DNA from: Moduliflexus sp964602655 | GTDB taxonomy: Bacteria > Moduliflexota > Moduliflexia > Moduliflexales > Moduliflexaceae | Reading direction: 5' to 3' | DNA: 64,000 nt | Assembly: GCA_964602655.1 (NCBI GenBank) | Contig: CAZRSF010000025.1 | Span: 6,839 to 70,838, forward strand | In this document: one piece after another, positions 8,747 through 16,855 of the stretch | How positions within the stretch are numbered: the first letter of the stretch is position 1 | Layout: each line of letters begins with the position of its first letter | Notes under the pieces: generated by a model | The model's database searches: none | What the model was told of the DNA's origin: nothing | Seen by the model: only the letters and a program-made list of their open reading frames with translations | Program-made: the position numbers and the translations under genes

Positions 8747-10042
8747 ATGAGCAAACCTCTATGGCGATTTCTTTATGCGCGGATCGCGTCCCCGCTGGCA
8801 AACGTCGTGTTGCCGTTTATTGCGCGAAAAAATCCGAATTTACAGGCTGGTTTGGAAGGCCGAAAAGCGCTCTGGCAGCGTTTTGAGGCGCAGGTCGCGC
8901 AACGCAATCCGGCGAAACCGCTGATCTGGTTTCATGTCGCCAGCGCGGGCGAATTCTTGCAGGCGCAGCCGGTCATGGAACGCTGTTGTCAGCGCGGCTA
9001 TGAATGCGCGGTGACATTCACGTCGGTCAACGGCTACACATGGGGGCAACGCGCCAAATTCGCGCCGGGTTTCGAGCCAGTCGTCAAAGAATATCTGCCG
9101 CTCGATACCGCGCCGAACATGCGCCGCATCCTCGCCTTGCTGCGTCCGGCGGCGATTGTCTATGTGCAGTATGATTTGTGGCCGAATCTGATCTGGGAAG
9201 CCCGCGACGCCGGGATTCCGCAATTCCTGATTTCCGCGACGATTCAGCCGAAATCGCGGCGGTTTGCGTCCTATTTTTCGCGCTCGTTTTACCAGACGAT
9301 TTATGCTTGTTTGGATGGGATTTTCACGGTCACGGAAGACGACCGCCGCCGCTTTCTCGCCACCAATCCCGAACATCCGAATATTCAGGTGGTCGGAAAT
9401 ACGCGCTTCGACAGCGTGTTGGATCGCAAAAAGCGCGTTGCGCCGCCGAAACTGCCGGAAAGCGTCAGCGGAAAATTCATCTTTATCGCCGGAAGTTCGT
9501 GGCCGCCGGATGAAGATTGTTTTTTCCCGGCATTGCGCGACGCCTTAGAACAATGGCCGAACTTGTTCGCTATCATCGCCCCGCACGAACCGACGCCGGA
9601 ACATCTGCGCCACGCCGAAACCTTTTTTCATGACATGCCGCTTGCGCGATTTACCGCCTTGCAGCAAACGCCCGATCTGGCCTGCCGCATTCTGCTGGTA
9701 GATACGGTCGGCGTGCTGTCGTCGCTCTATTCGGTCGCCACGCTCGCCTATGTCGGCGGCGCGTTCACGACCGGCGTGCATAACGTCATGGAACCGGCAG
9801 TGATGGGCTTGCCGGTGATTTTCGGCCCGAAACATCAGAACGCCGCCGAAGCCGTTGACCTCGCGCAGCGCGGCGCAGCCTTCAGCGCCGCTACGCCCGA
9901 CGAGTTTCGCGCCCTTCTCTTCGAATTCTTGGAACAGCCCGAAGAATGCCGACGCCTCGGCCAGATGGCGCAGCAAATCATCGAAGCCCAATCCGGTGCC
10001 GCCGAACGCTGTTTCGCCCTGATTTCCGGCGCGGTTCGGTGA
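8747..10042 (+). CDS. waaA: 3-deoxy-D-manno-octulosonic acid (Kdo) transferase
   Basis: 431 residues from the ATG at 8747. WaaA (KdtA) transfers Kdo from CMP-Kdo to lipid IVA at the inner membrane, the first core step of LPS. Family features: N-terminal membrane-associated helix, the GLEGRKALW segment, the IWFHVASAGEF motif containing the catalytic acidic residue, and a GT-B C-terminal domain with LAYVGGAFTTGVHNVMEPA, which binds the nucleotide sugar. No Shine-Dalgarno is evident, in line with a possible leaderless message. The downstream palindrome 10065-10097 may end the transcript. Confidence 0.94.
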   Translation: MSKPLWRFLYARIASPLANVVLPFIARKNPNLQAGLEGRKALWQRFEAQVAQRNPAKPLIWFHVASAGEFLQAQPVMERCCQRGYECAVTFTSVNGYTWGQRAKFAPGFEPVVKEYLPLDTAPNMRRILALLRPAAIVYVQYDLWPNLIWEARDAGIPQFLISATIQPKSRRFASYFSRSFYQTIYACLDGIFTVTEDDRRRFLATNPEHPNIQVVGNTRFDSVLDRKKRVAPPKLPESVSGKFIFIAGSSWPPDEDCFFPALRDALEQWPNLFAIIAPHEPTPEHLRHAETFFHDMPLARFTALQQTPDLACRILLVDTVGVLSSLYSVATLAYVGGAFTTGVHNVMEPAVMGLPVIFGPKHQNAAEAVDLAQRGAAFSAATPDEFRALLFEFLEQPEECRRLGQMAQQIIEAQSGAAERCFALISGAVR

Positions 10043-10064
10043 TATTCCCGTCGCCGAAAACGCA

Positions 10065-10097
10065 AGCTGTCAGACACCTTCAAGGGGTCTGACAGCT
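10065..10097. repeat. Inverted repeat, CTGTCAGAC family
   Basis: AGCTGTCAGAC and GTCTGACAGCT arms flank a partly paired core. It lies between convergent genes waaA and the secreted protein, with no T-run. Confidence 0.75.
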
Positions 10098-10173
10098 ATG
10101 TCAAACAATACACCTGTGACTACGACGCCAATGATATTCGTATCACGCAATGCCGATCATCATTGTTTTCGGC

Positions 10174-10704
10174 TTACTCTGCCGGTTTGATTGATTGGAT
10201 AATCGTGGTTAATTCGTCGTTATATTTGTTCAAGCCTTCTTCATTTGCAAACGCATACAGCAAACATGTCGTCTCGTCGCTGGGGAAAAAAATCGAAACG
10301 CGCAACTGCATCGGCTCGCCGTCTTCTTTCCATTTCGCGGTCGCGTATTCTGACCAGAATTCGATCCCGTTGATCGTCTCTTCTTCCGGCTCGCCAGTGT
10401 ATTCGATATCCGTAAAACTTTCCTGAATCGGCTCGTCAACGAGGGCGTCCCACTTCTCCTGGTCTATGTTCTCCACATCTTCCGACGCAAGCGGCTGAAT
10501 GATGAAGGCGATGCCGTCTTCTTTCGCGGCGACTAATTGGACGGTGTCGCCGGTCTCGTTTGTTTCGACTTTCCAGGAATCGGGAATGACAATCGAAAAT
10601 TCCGCGTCTTTCTGGGTCGGATAAAAATATGTCGTGACCTCTTCTGCATACGCAACGCTTGCTGACAAGGCAACAAGCATAAAAACCAGCAATAATTTTT
10701 TCAT
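10174..10704 (-). CDS. Secreted protein of unknown function
   Basis: 176 residues from the ATG at 10704, which has AGGAG at a good distance. A clear signal peptide (MKKLLLVFMLVALSASVAYA) predicts export to the periplasm. The mature part begins with YFYPTQKDAEFSIVIPDSWKVE and resembles the small PsbP-like or stress-like proteins in which a short beta-rich domain starts with a xxFSIxxPxxWKxE strand; that similarity is weak and only by eye. It is acidic overall. The gene stands alone, convergent with waaA, upstream of tRNA-Ala in minus-strand order. Function cannot be assigned. Confidence 0.7.
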   Translation of the reverse strand: MKKLLLVFMLVALSASVAYAEEVTTYFYPTQKDAEFSIVIPDSWKVETNETGDTVQLVAAKEDGIAFIIQPLASEDVENIDQEKWDALVDEPIQESFTDIEYTGEPEEETINGIEFWSEYATAKWKEDGEPMQLRVSIFFPSDETTCLLYAFANEEGLNKYNDELTTIIQSIKPAE

Positions 10705-10897
10705 ATAAAAACTCCTGTTCATTGTTATTGTTCCCATAGGACATTGCGTGACGGTACGATGGAGATTTTGCGGGATGTGCGCGTCAAGAAAAAATTACGT
10801 AACTATTTGCGTTGCGCTCCGTACTGCGGAACGGCGGGAATCCTCGAATGTCAATGAACACTTCTATGCGTGAACGCATTCGGGAAGAGATGCCAAC

Positions 10898-10932
10898 AAA
10901 AAAGGCCGTTTTCCCGAAGGAAAACGGCCTTT
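10898..10932 (-). terminator. Rho-independent terminator of tRNA-Ala(GGC)
   Basis: On the minus strand AAAGGCCGTTTTC and GAAAACGGCCTTT pair over 13 bp around a 6-nt loop, followed by a T-run. It starts 5 nt after the tRNA. Confidence 0.88.
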
Positions 10933-10937
10933 CGAAA

Positions 10938-11013
10938 TGGTGGAGATAACGAGACTCGAACTCGTGACCCCCTGACTGCCAGTCAGGTGCGCTCCCAACT
11001 GCGCTATATCCCC
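10938..11013 (-). tRNA. tRNA-Ala(GGC)
   Basis: 76 nt, minus strand. Acceptor GGGGATA/TATCTCC contains G3:U70, the alanine identity pair. Anticodon loop CTGGCAG gives GGC. CCA is encoded. Followed directly by a strong terminator. Confidence 0.95.
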
Positions 11014-11036
11014 ACATCCGACTTGTATAAGTTCCC

Positions 11037-11064
11037 TTTATGAAGTCAGGGGAATTTTTGTCAA
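11037..11064 (-). promoter_or_regulatory. Promoter of tRNA-Ala(GGC)
   Basis: Minus-strand TTGACA (11059-11064), 16-nt spacer, CATAAA (11037-11042), just upstream of the tRNA. Confidence 0.5.
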
Positions 11065-11108
11065 GCAAAAAAATCTGTGCGCGCAAATTAATTCGACCTC
11101 CGAATCGT

Positions 11109-13007
11109 TCAAAACGAGACGGCTTCAAGCTCGGAAGGTTCGTCGGACTGCTCTTCTTCGTCGCTGAGCGTGATTTTGGTTTTGAATTGCGCGGAATGCG
11201 GCGTGGCGATACCGGCGGTCATGCGCAGCACTTCTTCGACTGTTGTCTGACCTTCCAGCATTTTGGCAAGCGCCATATCCCTCAGTAGTTTGACGCCATT
11301 GCGCATCGCTGTTTCTCGCATCGCGGCGACGCCAGTGCTGCTGTGTACGAAGGTGCGTAATTCATCGGTCATTTCCAGGATTTCGAACACGCCGGTTTGT
11401 CCTAAATAGCCGGTGCCGCGACATTTCATGCAGCCTTTCCCTTTTTGCAGCAAGCCCACGTGTTCTTCGGAAAGTTGCAACATCTCAATTTCATGGGCTT
11501 CCGGGCGATACGATTGAGCGCAATGATGGCAGATGCGTCGGAGCAATTGCTGCGCAACGATGGCAATCACGGCCGATTCCACGAGAAACGGTTCCGCGCC
11601 CATCTTGATCAAGCGCACTAACGCGGACGCGGCGTCATACGTGTGCAGCGTGCTGAAGACCAAATGCCCCAATAACGCCGCCTGAATCGCATTCTCCGCC
11701 GTCTGTTTGTCGCGGATTTCGCCAATCATAATAACATCCGGCGACTGACGCACCAAATGTTTCACGGCGTGTTCGAATGTAAAGCCGACACTGGGTTGCA
11801 GCGCAATCTGATTGAAGCGATCATACGGCAGTTCCACCGGGTCTTCGAGCGTGGTAATGTTGATCCCGCGTTCGGCGAGAGTGTCGAGCGTGGAATACAG
11901 CGTCGTCGTTTTGCCGCTGCCGGTCGGTCCGGCGAGCAGCAAAATGCCGTTCGAGCGCGAAATCAATGCGCGATACTGCGCATATTGGTCTTCTGCAAAT
12001 CCGAGGGTTTCGACATGCCTCAGCAGGAGAATCGGATCGAGCAGGCGGATCATCACCTTTTCGCCAAAGGTCATCGGCATGGTCGAAATGCGCAGCGTCA
12101 TGTCGCGGCCATGAAAATTGAAATGCGTGCGTCCGTCCTGCGCTTTGCGTTTTTCGGAGATGTTCATGCCGCCTAACGCTTTGAAACGCACCAACATGCT
12201 GTTATGAATTTCTTGTGGAATCCGTTTGACGTCATACATCATGCCGTCAATCCGAAACCGAATCTGCGCCTGAAACTGGCGCGGTTCGAGATGAATCTCG
12301 CTCGCCCGCTGTTCGCAGGCGTATTGCAGCATGAGATTGACCGCCGTCACGATATTCGTATCGTTCGCTTCATCGGCGTTGACCGAGGTCATGCCCGCAG
12401 GCGCGGCCTGAGATGTTTCGCTTTGCGCGATATCCGCAGAAGCGGCTTTGACGGACGCCTCGAAGCCGTCTAAGTGCTTCTGCGAGGCTTTTTCAGCTTC
12501 CTGAACTTTGTAGCATTCGGCAATCGCATGCAGAATATCCGTTTTCATGCCGATCACCGGGCGTATCTCCATTTTGGTCACATTGCGGAGCGTATCGAGG
12601 GCTTCGACATTCAACGGATTGACGACCGCGACAAACAACATGTTCTTGGACATGGAGACCGGAAAGACGACATGTTTCCGCGCAAATGGAGCGGAAATCT
12701 TCGACGCAAGCTTGCACGATTCGACTTTATTCAGTTCGATACGCAAAAACGGCAATTTCCAGTGCGCCGCCAGCGCGCGCATAATCAATTCTTCGGATAA
12801 CACGGTTTTTCCGTCTGCCGCGCTGACAAGCTGCGTCGCGCAGAGAATATCTACCGCAGTCAGACCGCCGGTGTCAGCGTCGCCGCGTTGTTTCAGGAAC
12901 GCTCGCTGTTTGGCTTCCTGCCGGATCGCAGACTGCGCTTGCTGTTCATTCAAGAGTTTCTGCTGCTGCAAAACATTACAGACAAATTCAAGCGTTAATG
13001 AGGTCAT
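11109..13007 (-). CDS. GspE/PilB-type secretion or pilus ATPase
   Basis: 632 residues. Hexameric ATPase that powers type II secretion or type IV pilus extension from the cytoplasmic face of the inner membrane. An N-terminal MshEN-like domain (about 70-165) is joined by an Ala-rich linker to the T2SSE domain. That domain shows the Walker A GPTGSGKTTT, an Asp box, the Walker B motif in VIMIGEIRDKQTA, a His box (HLVFSTLHTYDA) and the zinc-binding pair CHHC...CMKC. The C-terminal tail is acidic. No other secretion or pilus gene is nearby, so the partner machinery must be elsewhere; the tail may be a specific contact. PilB versus GspE cannot be decided by eye. Confidence 0.92.
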   Translation of the reverse strand: MTSLTLEFVCNVLQQQKLLNEQQAQSAIRQEAKQRAFLKQRGDADTGGLTAVDILCATQLVSAADGKTVLSEELIMRALAAHWKLPFLRIELNKVESCKLASKISAPFARKHVVFPVSMSKNMLFVAVVNPLNVEALDTLRNVTKMEIRPVIGMKTDILHAIAECYKVQEAEKASQKHLDGFEASVKAASADIAQSETSQAAPAGMTSVNADEANDTNIVTAVNLMLQYACEQRASEIHLEPRQFQAQIRFRIDGMMYDVKRIPQEIHNSMLVRFKALGGMNISEKRKAQDGRTHFNFHGRDMTLRISTMPMTFGEKVMIRLLDPILLLRHVETLGFAEDQYAQYRALISRSNGILLLAGPTGSGKTTTLYSTLDTLAERGINITTLEDPVELPYDRFNQIALQPSVGFTFEHAVKHLVRQSPDVIMIGEIRDKQTAENAIQAALLGHLVFSTLHTYDAASALVRLIKMGAEPFLVESAVIAIVAQQLLRRICHHCAQSYRPEAHEIEMLQLSEEHVGLLQKGKGCMKCRGTGYLGQTGVFEILEMTDELRTFVHSSTGVAAMRETAMRNGVKLLRDMALAKMLEGQTTVEEVLRMTAGIATPHSAQFKTKITLSDEEEQSDEPSELEAVSF

Positions 13008-13028
13008 TTCTGCGGCCTTTGAAATTCA

Positions 13029-13059
13029 GACCTCACAAGTGTCGAGAACCTGTGAGATT
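13029..13059. repeat. Degenerate inverted repeat, CCTCACAGG family
   Basis: GACCTCACAA...AACCTGTGAGATT, a decayed relative of the perfect copies at 17761-17791 and 34604-34636. Confidence 0.55.
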
Positions 13060-13180
13060 TCGAATGTCTGATAGTTATCGGATTTCCTCGTAAAGAATAG
13101 AACCTCAATCGGCATGAAAGGTTGAATGGAAATGCGTCAAGCCGTCTTCTTGGGGGGCGTCTATCGTATAGGATTTCGTT

Positions 13181-13211
13181 CGCCCTTCGACAGGCTCAGG
13201 ACGAACGGGGA
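13181..13211. repeat. Short dispersed palindrome CCTTCGACAGGCTC type
   Basis: CCCTTCGACAGGCTCAGG followed by ACGAACGGGG; a sequence type seen between genes in many unrelated bacteria. It lies between the VIT-VWA gene and the ATPase gene. Confidence 0.5.
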
Positions 13212-13232
13212 TGCTTTTGACGCGAGCGTTCA

Positions 13233-13265
13233 CTCCTTGCCAGGGCGAAAAACCCTGGCAAGGAG
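13233..13265. repeat. Perfect inverted repeat, CCCTGGCA family
   Basis: CTCCTTGCCAGGG and CCCTGGCAAGGAG, 13-bp perfect arms around a 7-nt loop, just beyond the stop codon of the VIT-VWA gene. No T-run. Confidence 0.8.
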
Positions 13266-13271
13266 AGCAAA

Positions 13272-15734
13272 TCAGCGGGATGCGCGCGTTGCGTTCCACG
13301 CTTCGACAAGTCGCCGGAGTTCTTCTGGCGTCGCGTCGGATTGACCGTCCGGCGCGATTTCGACGGAGTATGCGCCGAGATTGACCAGAATCCGCTCTTC
13401 CGCGTCGAAATAGACGGCTAACTGCGGCATGGCTCGCAACAGATCGCGATACGCGCCGCTATCCCGCCGAATGCGAATCAGCGCGGCCTGTTTCGTATGC
13501 GCAGCGTCAACCCAGACGCCATGTTGCAGGCGGAACGTTTTGCCGCCAATTGCCCGCTCTTCTGGCAAAGGTTCAGAACCGAACACCTTATTTAAGAATC
13601 CTTTTGCCAGATCGCCGAGCGATTTTTCATCGGTCGTTGCTTTCGTTGGCGACGGTATCGCCCTGGTTTTCGGTTTGGAAAGAGGTAATTCGCCCTCAAA
13701 GTCGAAATCTTGGGCGCTGCTAAAACCACCGTCAGATTCGAAGAGAATGTCCGCTTGCTCCTCGACGGCTATTCTGTCTCTCCTTAACAACAATGGGGGC
13801 GAGCCAAAAGACAAATCATCAGAGATCGCCGCCATCTGATGAAAGAGTCCTGGCGAAGGCGCAGCACAGGCAAAGGCGGCCTCTGAAACACCTTGCGGCA
13901 GCGGCACAGGCTGGTTGACGACGGTTGATTGGCCTTGTTGATTGCGCACTTCCGAATCTACCGCGATAAACGAGGTGTAATCGGTCAACAGCGAATATGT
14001 TAACCCCAATTCTGTGATCCGGTTCACCCGCTCTTCGTCATGTTGCAGTTTATTGTAATCGCCGAGCAGTTTGATGGTCTGACGCGCCCACAAATAGCGC
14101 AGCGCCGCATGTTCCTTGCGCGGCTCAACCGCGCTGACATCCGCCTCGAACCGATATTCCCGCTCGCCGATCCGCCCGGCCAGCGTGACAACGCCCTTCC
14201 GCTCGCCGCGCCATTTGCCGAAACAGAGCGTCGGACGCTCCGCGAACACGTCCGGCAGCGCGGGCGGTTCGATGTCGTAGGCATCGAAGCCGGTGCAGGT
14301 CAATTTCAGATTTGCCAGCACTGGCGATTGGAGGCAGCGGCGCAGCGTGGCGGCCTGCGCGAGGGCTTCGGTTTCGTTCGTGACGATGAACGGCTCACCG
14401 CCGCCGACATGCGCCATCCCTTCGATGATGTGCCGGTTGACCGATGAGCCGATGCCGAAGGCGAACAGATTCGCTTCGCCGAGGTGGTGACGAATCAGAT
14501 CGAACACTTCCGGCTCAACGGTGACAAAACCGTCTGTGATAACGACAATCGAGCATGACATTCCTTCCGTGCGCGGCAGCGCCAATGCCTCTTTCAATGC
14601 GGGCAAAATCTCTGTGCCGCCTGAGCCATGCGCCGTGTTCAACAGTTTCAACGCCTCGTTCACATGCGTTTCCGTCACCGCCACTGAGCCGCTTTTCGAC
14701 AGGACTTTCGCCCCGAATGAGAATTGCATCAGGTTAAAACGGTCATTTGCGCCGAGATGTTGAATCAAATCTTTCAGCAAGGTTCTGGCAATATCCATCG
14801 GAAAGCCGCCCATCGAGCCGGACACGTCCATAATGAATATATATTCCCTCGGAGGGAGTTCGTCTTCCCGCACTTTTTCCGGCGGCTGCGCCATCAACAG
14901 AAAGAAATTCTCCTTCCCTTCCTGGGAGGGGCTGGGGGTGGGTATCCCTTCGTAAAGCAGCAGCCCTGATTCGATTTGCCCACCTGCCAGACGATATTTT
15001 AAGATATAGTCGCGATTGCCGCCGTTGGTTTCCGATGGTTTCAGCGTAATCTTTGCCAGTGACGCGCCGTCATAGCTGATGTCGGTCTGATGCGACTCGC
15101 AGGCGATTTTTTGTACCGGCAGGCCAGTCGAAAGAGCCACGTGAATATCGAACGTCGAAACCGGCGCAGCATCTTCGCGAAGATACGGATTTTCCACCCA
15201 CGATTCCGCCGCGACACCTTCTGCCTGCGAACCGGGATAACGCGGTCCGACCACTGTCGGATACACGAATTCGTACTGGCAATCCGTCGGGACTAATAAT
15301 TCGGTATAGCGGAGTTCGACCTTGATCACGTCGCCGGGCAAGATGTTAGCGACATTCATCTGAAAGACGTTTGGCCGCTGCTGCTCTAACAACGACGCGC
15401 TTTTGCCTTCTCGTTTGGCCTGTTCATACTGTTGACGCGCCTCCTGCTTCTTTTCGATATTGGCGACAATGACGCGCTCGCCGATGGTCATCGTCATGCC
15501 ATAAACAGCGGCGCGGGTCGAACCTGGAAAAACATAAATAGCTTCGAGCGGGTGCGTCCCCTCGTTGCAATAGGTCTGAGTGACGCGCACATCCGCAATC
15601 ACGCCCGCGATGTTGACCTCTACATCGGTCGCTTTCAGCGGCAGCCGATCTACGGATGCATCGCCGCTCTGGACGAAAAAATATGGGGAACAGGTCTGCT
15701 CTTCATTCATATAGGCGCTTGCGGTTTTTGCCAT
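13272..15734 (-). CDS. VIT and VWA domain protein
   Basis: 820 residues from the ATG at 15734 with Shine-Dalgarno GGAGGAT; the longer frame runs through an intergenic repeat. A VIT domain (about 15-140, with the YVFPGS and FQMNVANILPGD signatures) is followed by a VWA domain with an intact MIDAS motif DVSGS at 303-307. The C-terminal 200 residues hold a low-complexity linker and a small domain like those at the end of other VIT-VWA proteins. There is no signal peptide, so it is probably cytoplasmic. Residues about 264-273 (PTPSPSQEG) are encoded by a dispersed repeat inserted in frame between VIT and VWA. A TetR operator lies upstream. Role unknown; the family resembles inter-alpha-trypsin inhibitor heavy chain. 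Confidence 0.9.
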   Translation of the reverse strand: MAKTASAYMNEEQTCSPYFFVQSGDASVDRLPLKATDVEVNIAGVIADVRVTQTYCNEGTHPLEAIYVFPGSTRAAVYGMTMTIGERVIVANIEKKQEARQQYEQAKREGKSASLLEQQRPNVFQMNVANILPGDVIKVELRYTELLVPTDCQYEFVYPTVVGPRYPGSQAEGVAAESWVENPYLREDAAPVSTFDIHVALSTGLPVQKIACESHQTDISYDGASLAKITLKPSETNGGNRDYILKYRLAGGQIESGLLLYEGIPTPSPSQEGKENFFLLMAQPPEKVREDELPPREYIFIMDVSGSMGGFPMDIARTLLKDLIQHLGANDRFNLMQFSFGAKVLSKSGSVAVTETHVNEALKLLNTAHGSGGTEILPALKEALALPRTEGMSCSIVVITDGFVTVEPEVFDLIRHHLGEANLFAFGIGSSVNRHIIEGMAHVGGGEPFIVTNETEALAQAATLRRCLQSPVLANLKLTCTGFDAYDIEPPALPDVFAERPTLCFGKWRGERKGVVTLAGRIGEREYRFEADVSAVEPRKEHAALRYLWARQTIKLLGDYNKLQHDEERVNRITELGLTYSLLTDYTSFIAVDSEVRNQQGQSTVVNQPVPLPQGVSEAAFACAAPSPGLFHQMAAISDDLSFGSPPLLLRRDRIAVEEQADILFESDGGFSSAQDFDFEGELPLSKPKTRAIPSPTKATTDEKSLGDLAKGFLNKVFGSEPLPEERAIGGKTFRLQHGVWVDAAHTKQAALIRIRRDSGAYRDLLRAMPQLAVYFDAEERILVNLGAYSVEIAPDGQSDATPEELRRLVEAWNATRASR
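14911..14946. repeat. Intergenic-type repeat inside a coding region
   Basis: CTTCCTGGGAGGGGCTGGGG and GTGGGTA continue in frame within the VIT-VWA gene. The same element type (CTCCTGGGAGGGG...GGGGTGGG) lies outside genes at 32459-32487. It encodes PTPSPSQEG on the minus strand. Confidence 0.75.
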
Positions 15735-15760
15735 TATCGTATCCTCCACTTTCTTTTTAT

Positions 15761-15783
15761 GCGGCGAAACGGCGTTTCGTCGC
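15761..15783. repeat. Inverted repeat, GTCGAAAC family
   Basis: GCGGCGAAAC-ggc-GTTTCGTCGC, in the 5' leader of the VIT-VWA gene. Confidence 0.75.
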
Positions 15784-15822
15784 ACAAATGACGAGTTTTT
15801 TAGCGCAATTGATATTTATAAG

Positions 15823-15838
15823 GAATGAATATTCATTC
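15823..15838. promoter_or_regulatory. TetR-type operator, copy 1
   Basis: GAATGAATATTCATTC, a perfect 16-bp palindrome, identical to copy 2. It lies between the tetR stop and the VIT-VWA start, directly upstream of a minus-strand TTATAA -10-like sequence. No good -35 box is present. Confidence 0.7.
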
Positions 15839-15904
15839 TATTTTAGGCGAAAAATAGCGACTTTTTACGCACCGTACCGCGAACGTCCTCGTTCGTTGAC
15901 CCGG

Positions 15905-16465
15905 TTATCGTCGAATCGCTTCCCAGCACATATTTTCCAGAATATCCTGCATGGCGAGAGCGTCGTCAGCCGATCTCCTTCCGAATTCTTTGATTGCGCC
16001 GGAAAACATCCCCTGCACGACAAGCAACATGACATCCTCAGCGATGTCTTTGGTAATCTGCTCCCGCCGGGTTTTCTGAAAAAATTCGCGTAGCGGAGCT
16101 TGCGCCTGCGCCTGCGCCTTCAAGCTTTCATCGTCAAGATAGGGCGCGTGGTTGTGAAATTCCAAGAACCGCATCACGTCCGGCGCGTCATTCAATACGG
16201 CGACCATGCGCCGCCAGAACTCATGAAAACGCTGCCGGGCTGGCGCTTCCGGCACATCCTGCGCCGCCGATGAAATTTTTTGCTGGCAATATCGGAACGC
16301 CGCGTTCACCAATTCGGTTTTATCCTGGAAATAGCGATAAATCGTGCCGACGCCGACGCCGGCGCGTTCGGCAATCAGCGGCACTTGCGTGCCATAGAAT
16401 CCTTGTTCCGCAAACAGCGCCACCGACGCTAAAATAATCGTCTCGCCTTTGTCATTTTTATTCAT
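15905..16465 (-). CDS. TetR/AcrR family transcriptional regulator
   Basis: 186 residues. The N-terminal helix-turn-helix is typical: ILASVALFAEQGFYGTQVPLIAERAGVGVGTIYRYFQDK at about 11-50. The C-terminal ligand-binding domain matches the TetR_C class with a closing MLLVVQGMF helix. A near-perfect Shine-Dalgarno (GGGAGGTGAT) precedes the ATG. Two identical palindromes, one in its own promoter and one upstream of the VIT-VWA gene, are the likely operators. I infer that it represses itself and the VIT-VWA gene. The inducer is unknown. Confidence 0.92.
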   Translation of the reverse strand: MNKNDKGETIILASVALFAEQGFYGTQVPLIAERAGVGVGTIYRYFQDKTELVNAAFRYCQQKISSAAQDVPEAPARQRFHEFWRRMVAVLNDAPDVMRFLEFHNHAPYLDDESLKAQAQAQAPLREFFQKTRREQITKDIAEDVMLLVVQGMFSGAIKEFGRRSADDALAMQDILENMCWEAIRR

Positions 16466-16530
16466 TGCGCATCACCTCCCTGATGCCCAGGGGCTGTTAA
16501 GTTCTACATTTCAGAAGAGGGAGAAACTTT

Positions 16531-16637
16531 CTCGTTCCACGCTCCGGCGTGGAATGCGGCCTTTCGGACGCTCTGCGTCCCGTGTGCGCCGCAGAGCGGC
16601 GTGTAATCGGGGCATTCCACGCGGAGCGTGGAACGAG
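16531..16637. repeat. Large nested inverted repeat in the tetR leader
   Basis: Outer arms CTCGTTCCACGCTCCGGCGT and CGCGGAGCGTGGAACGAG enclose inner hairpins (GGACGCTCTGCGTCC, GCCGCAGAGCGGC). About 107 bp. It sits between the tetR promoter and its start codon, so it will fold in the message. Confidence 0.8.
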
Positions 16638-16671
16638 AACGTAACAGCCCTGCATCGTTTCAGTTGTTTGT

Positions 16672-16700
16672 AATATAGGAATGAATATTCATTCTGTCAA
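16672..16700 (-). promoter_or_regulatory. tetR promoter with operator copy 2 in the spacer
   Basis: Minus-strand TTGACA (16695-16700) and TATATT (16672-16677) are separated by exactly 17 nt, and that spacer contains the palindrome GAATGAATATTCATTC (16679-16694). A repressor bound there would block RNA polymerase directly, the classical autorepression layout. Confidence 0.85.
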
Positions 16701-16819
16701 GAAAAAATTAAAAATAATGTCCGCGACAGTCGAACAATTCCTAAACAGAACATTCATCTCAATTTAACAGGCGGGCGCGATATTCTGAGAAACTTTTCCT
16801 GAAAACCTCTTAGAAACCC

Positions 16820-16846
16820 TTGACAAGAACGTTTTATTCATACAAT
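16820..16846 (+). promoter_or_regulatory. Promoter of the lipid kinase gene, probably leaderless
   Basis: TTGACA (16820-16825), 15-nt spacer, TACAAT (16841-16846). The ATG at 16856 lies 9 nt after the -10 box, so the message would begin at or within a few bases of the start codon. No Shine-Dalgarno exists. Confidence 0.6.
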
Positions 16847-16855
16847 GGAATGCTT

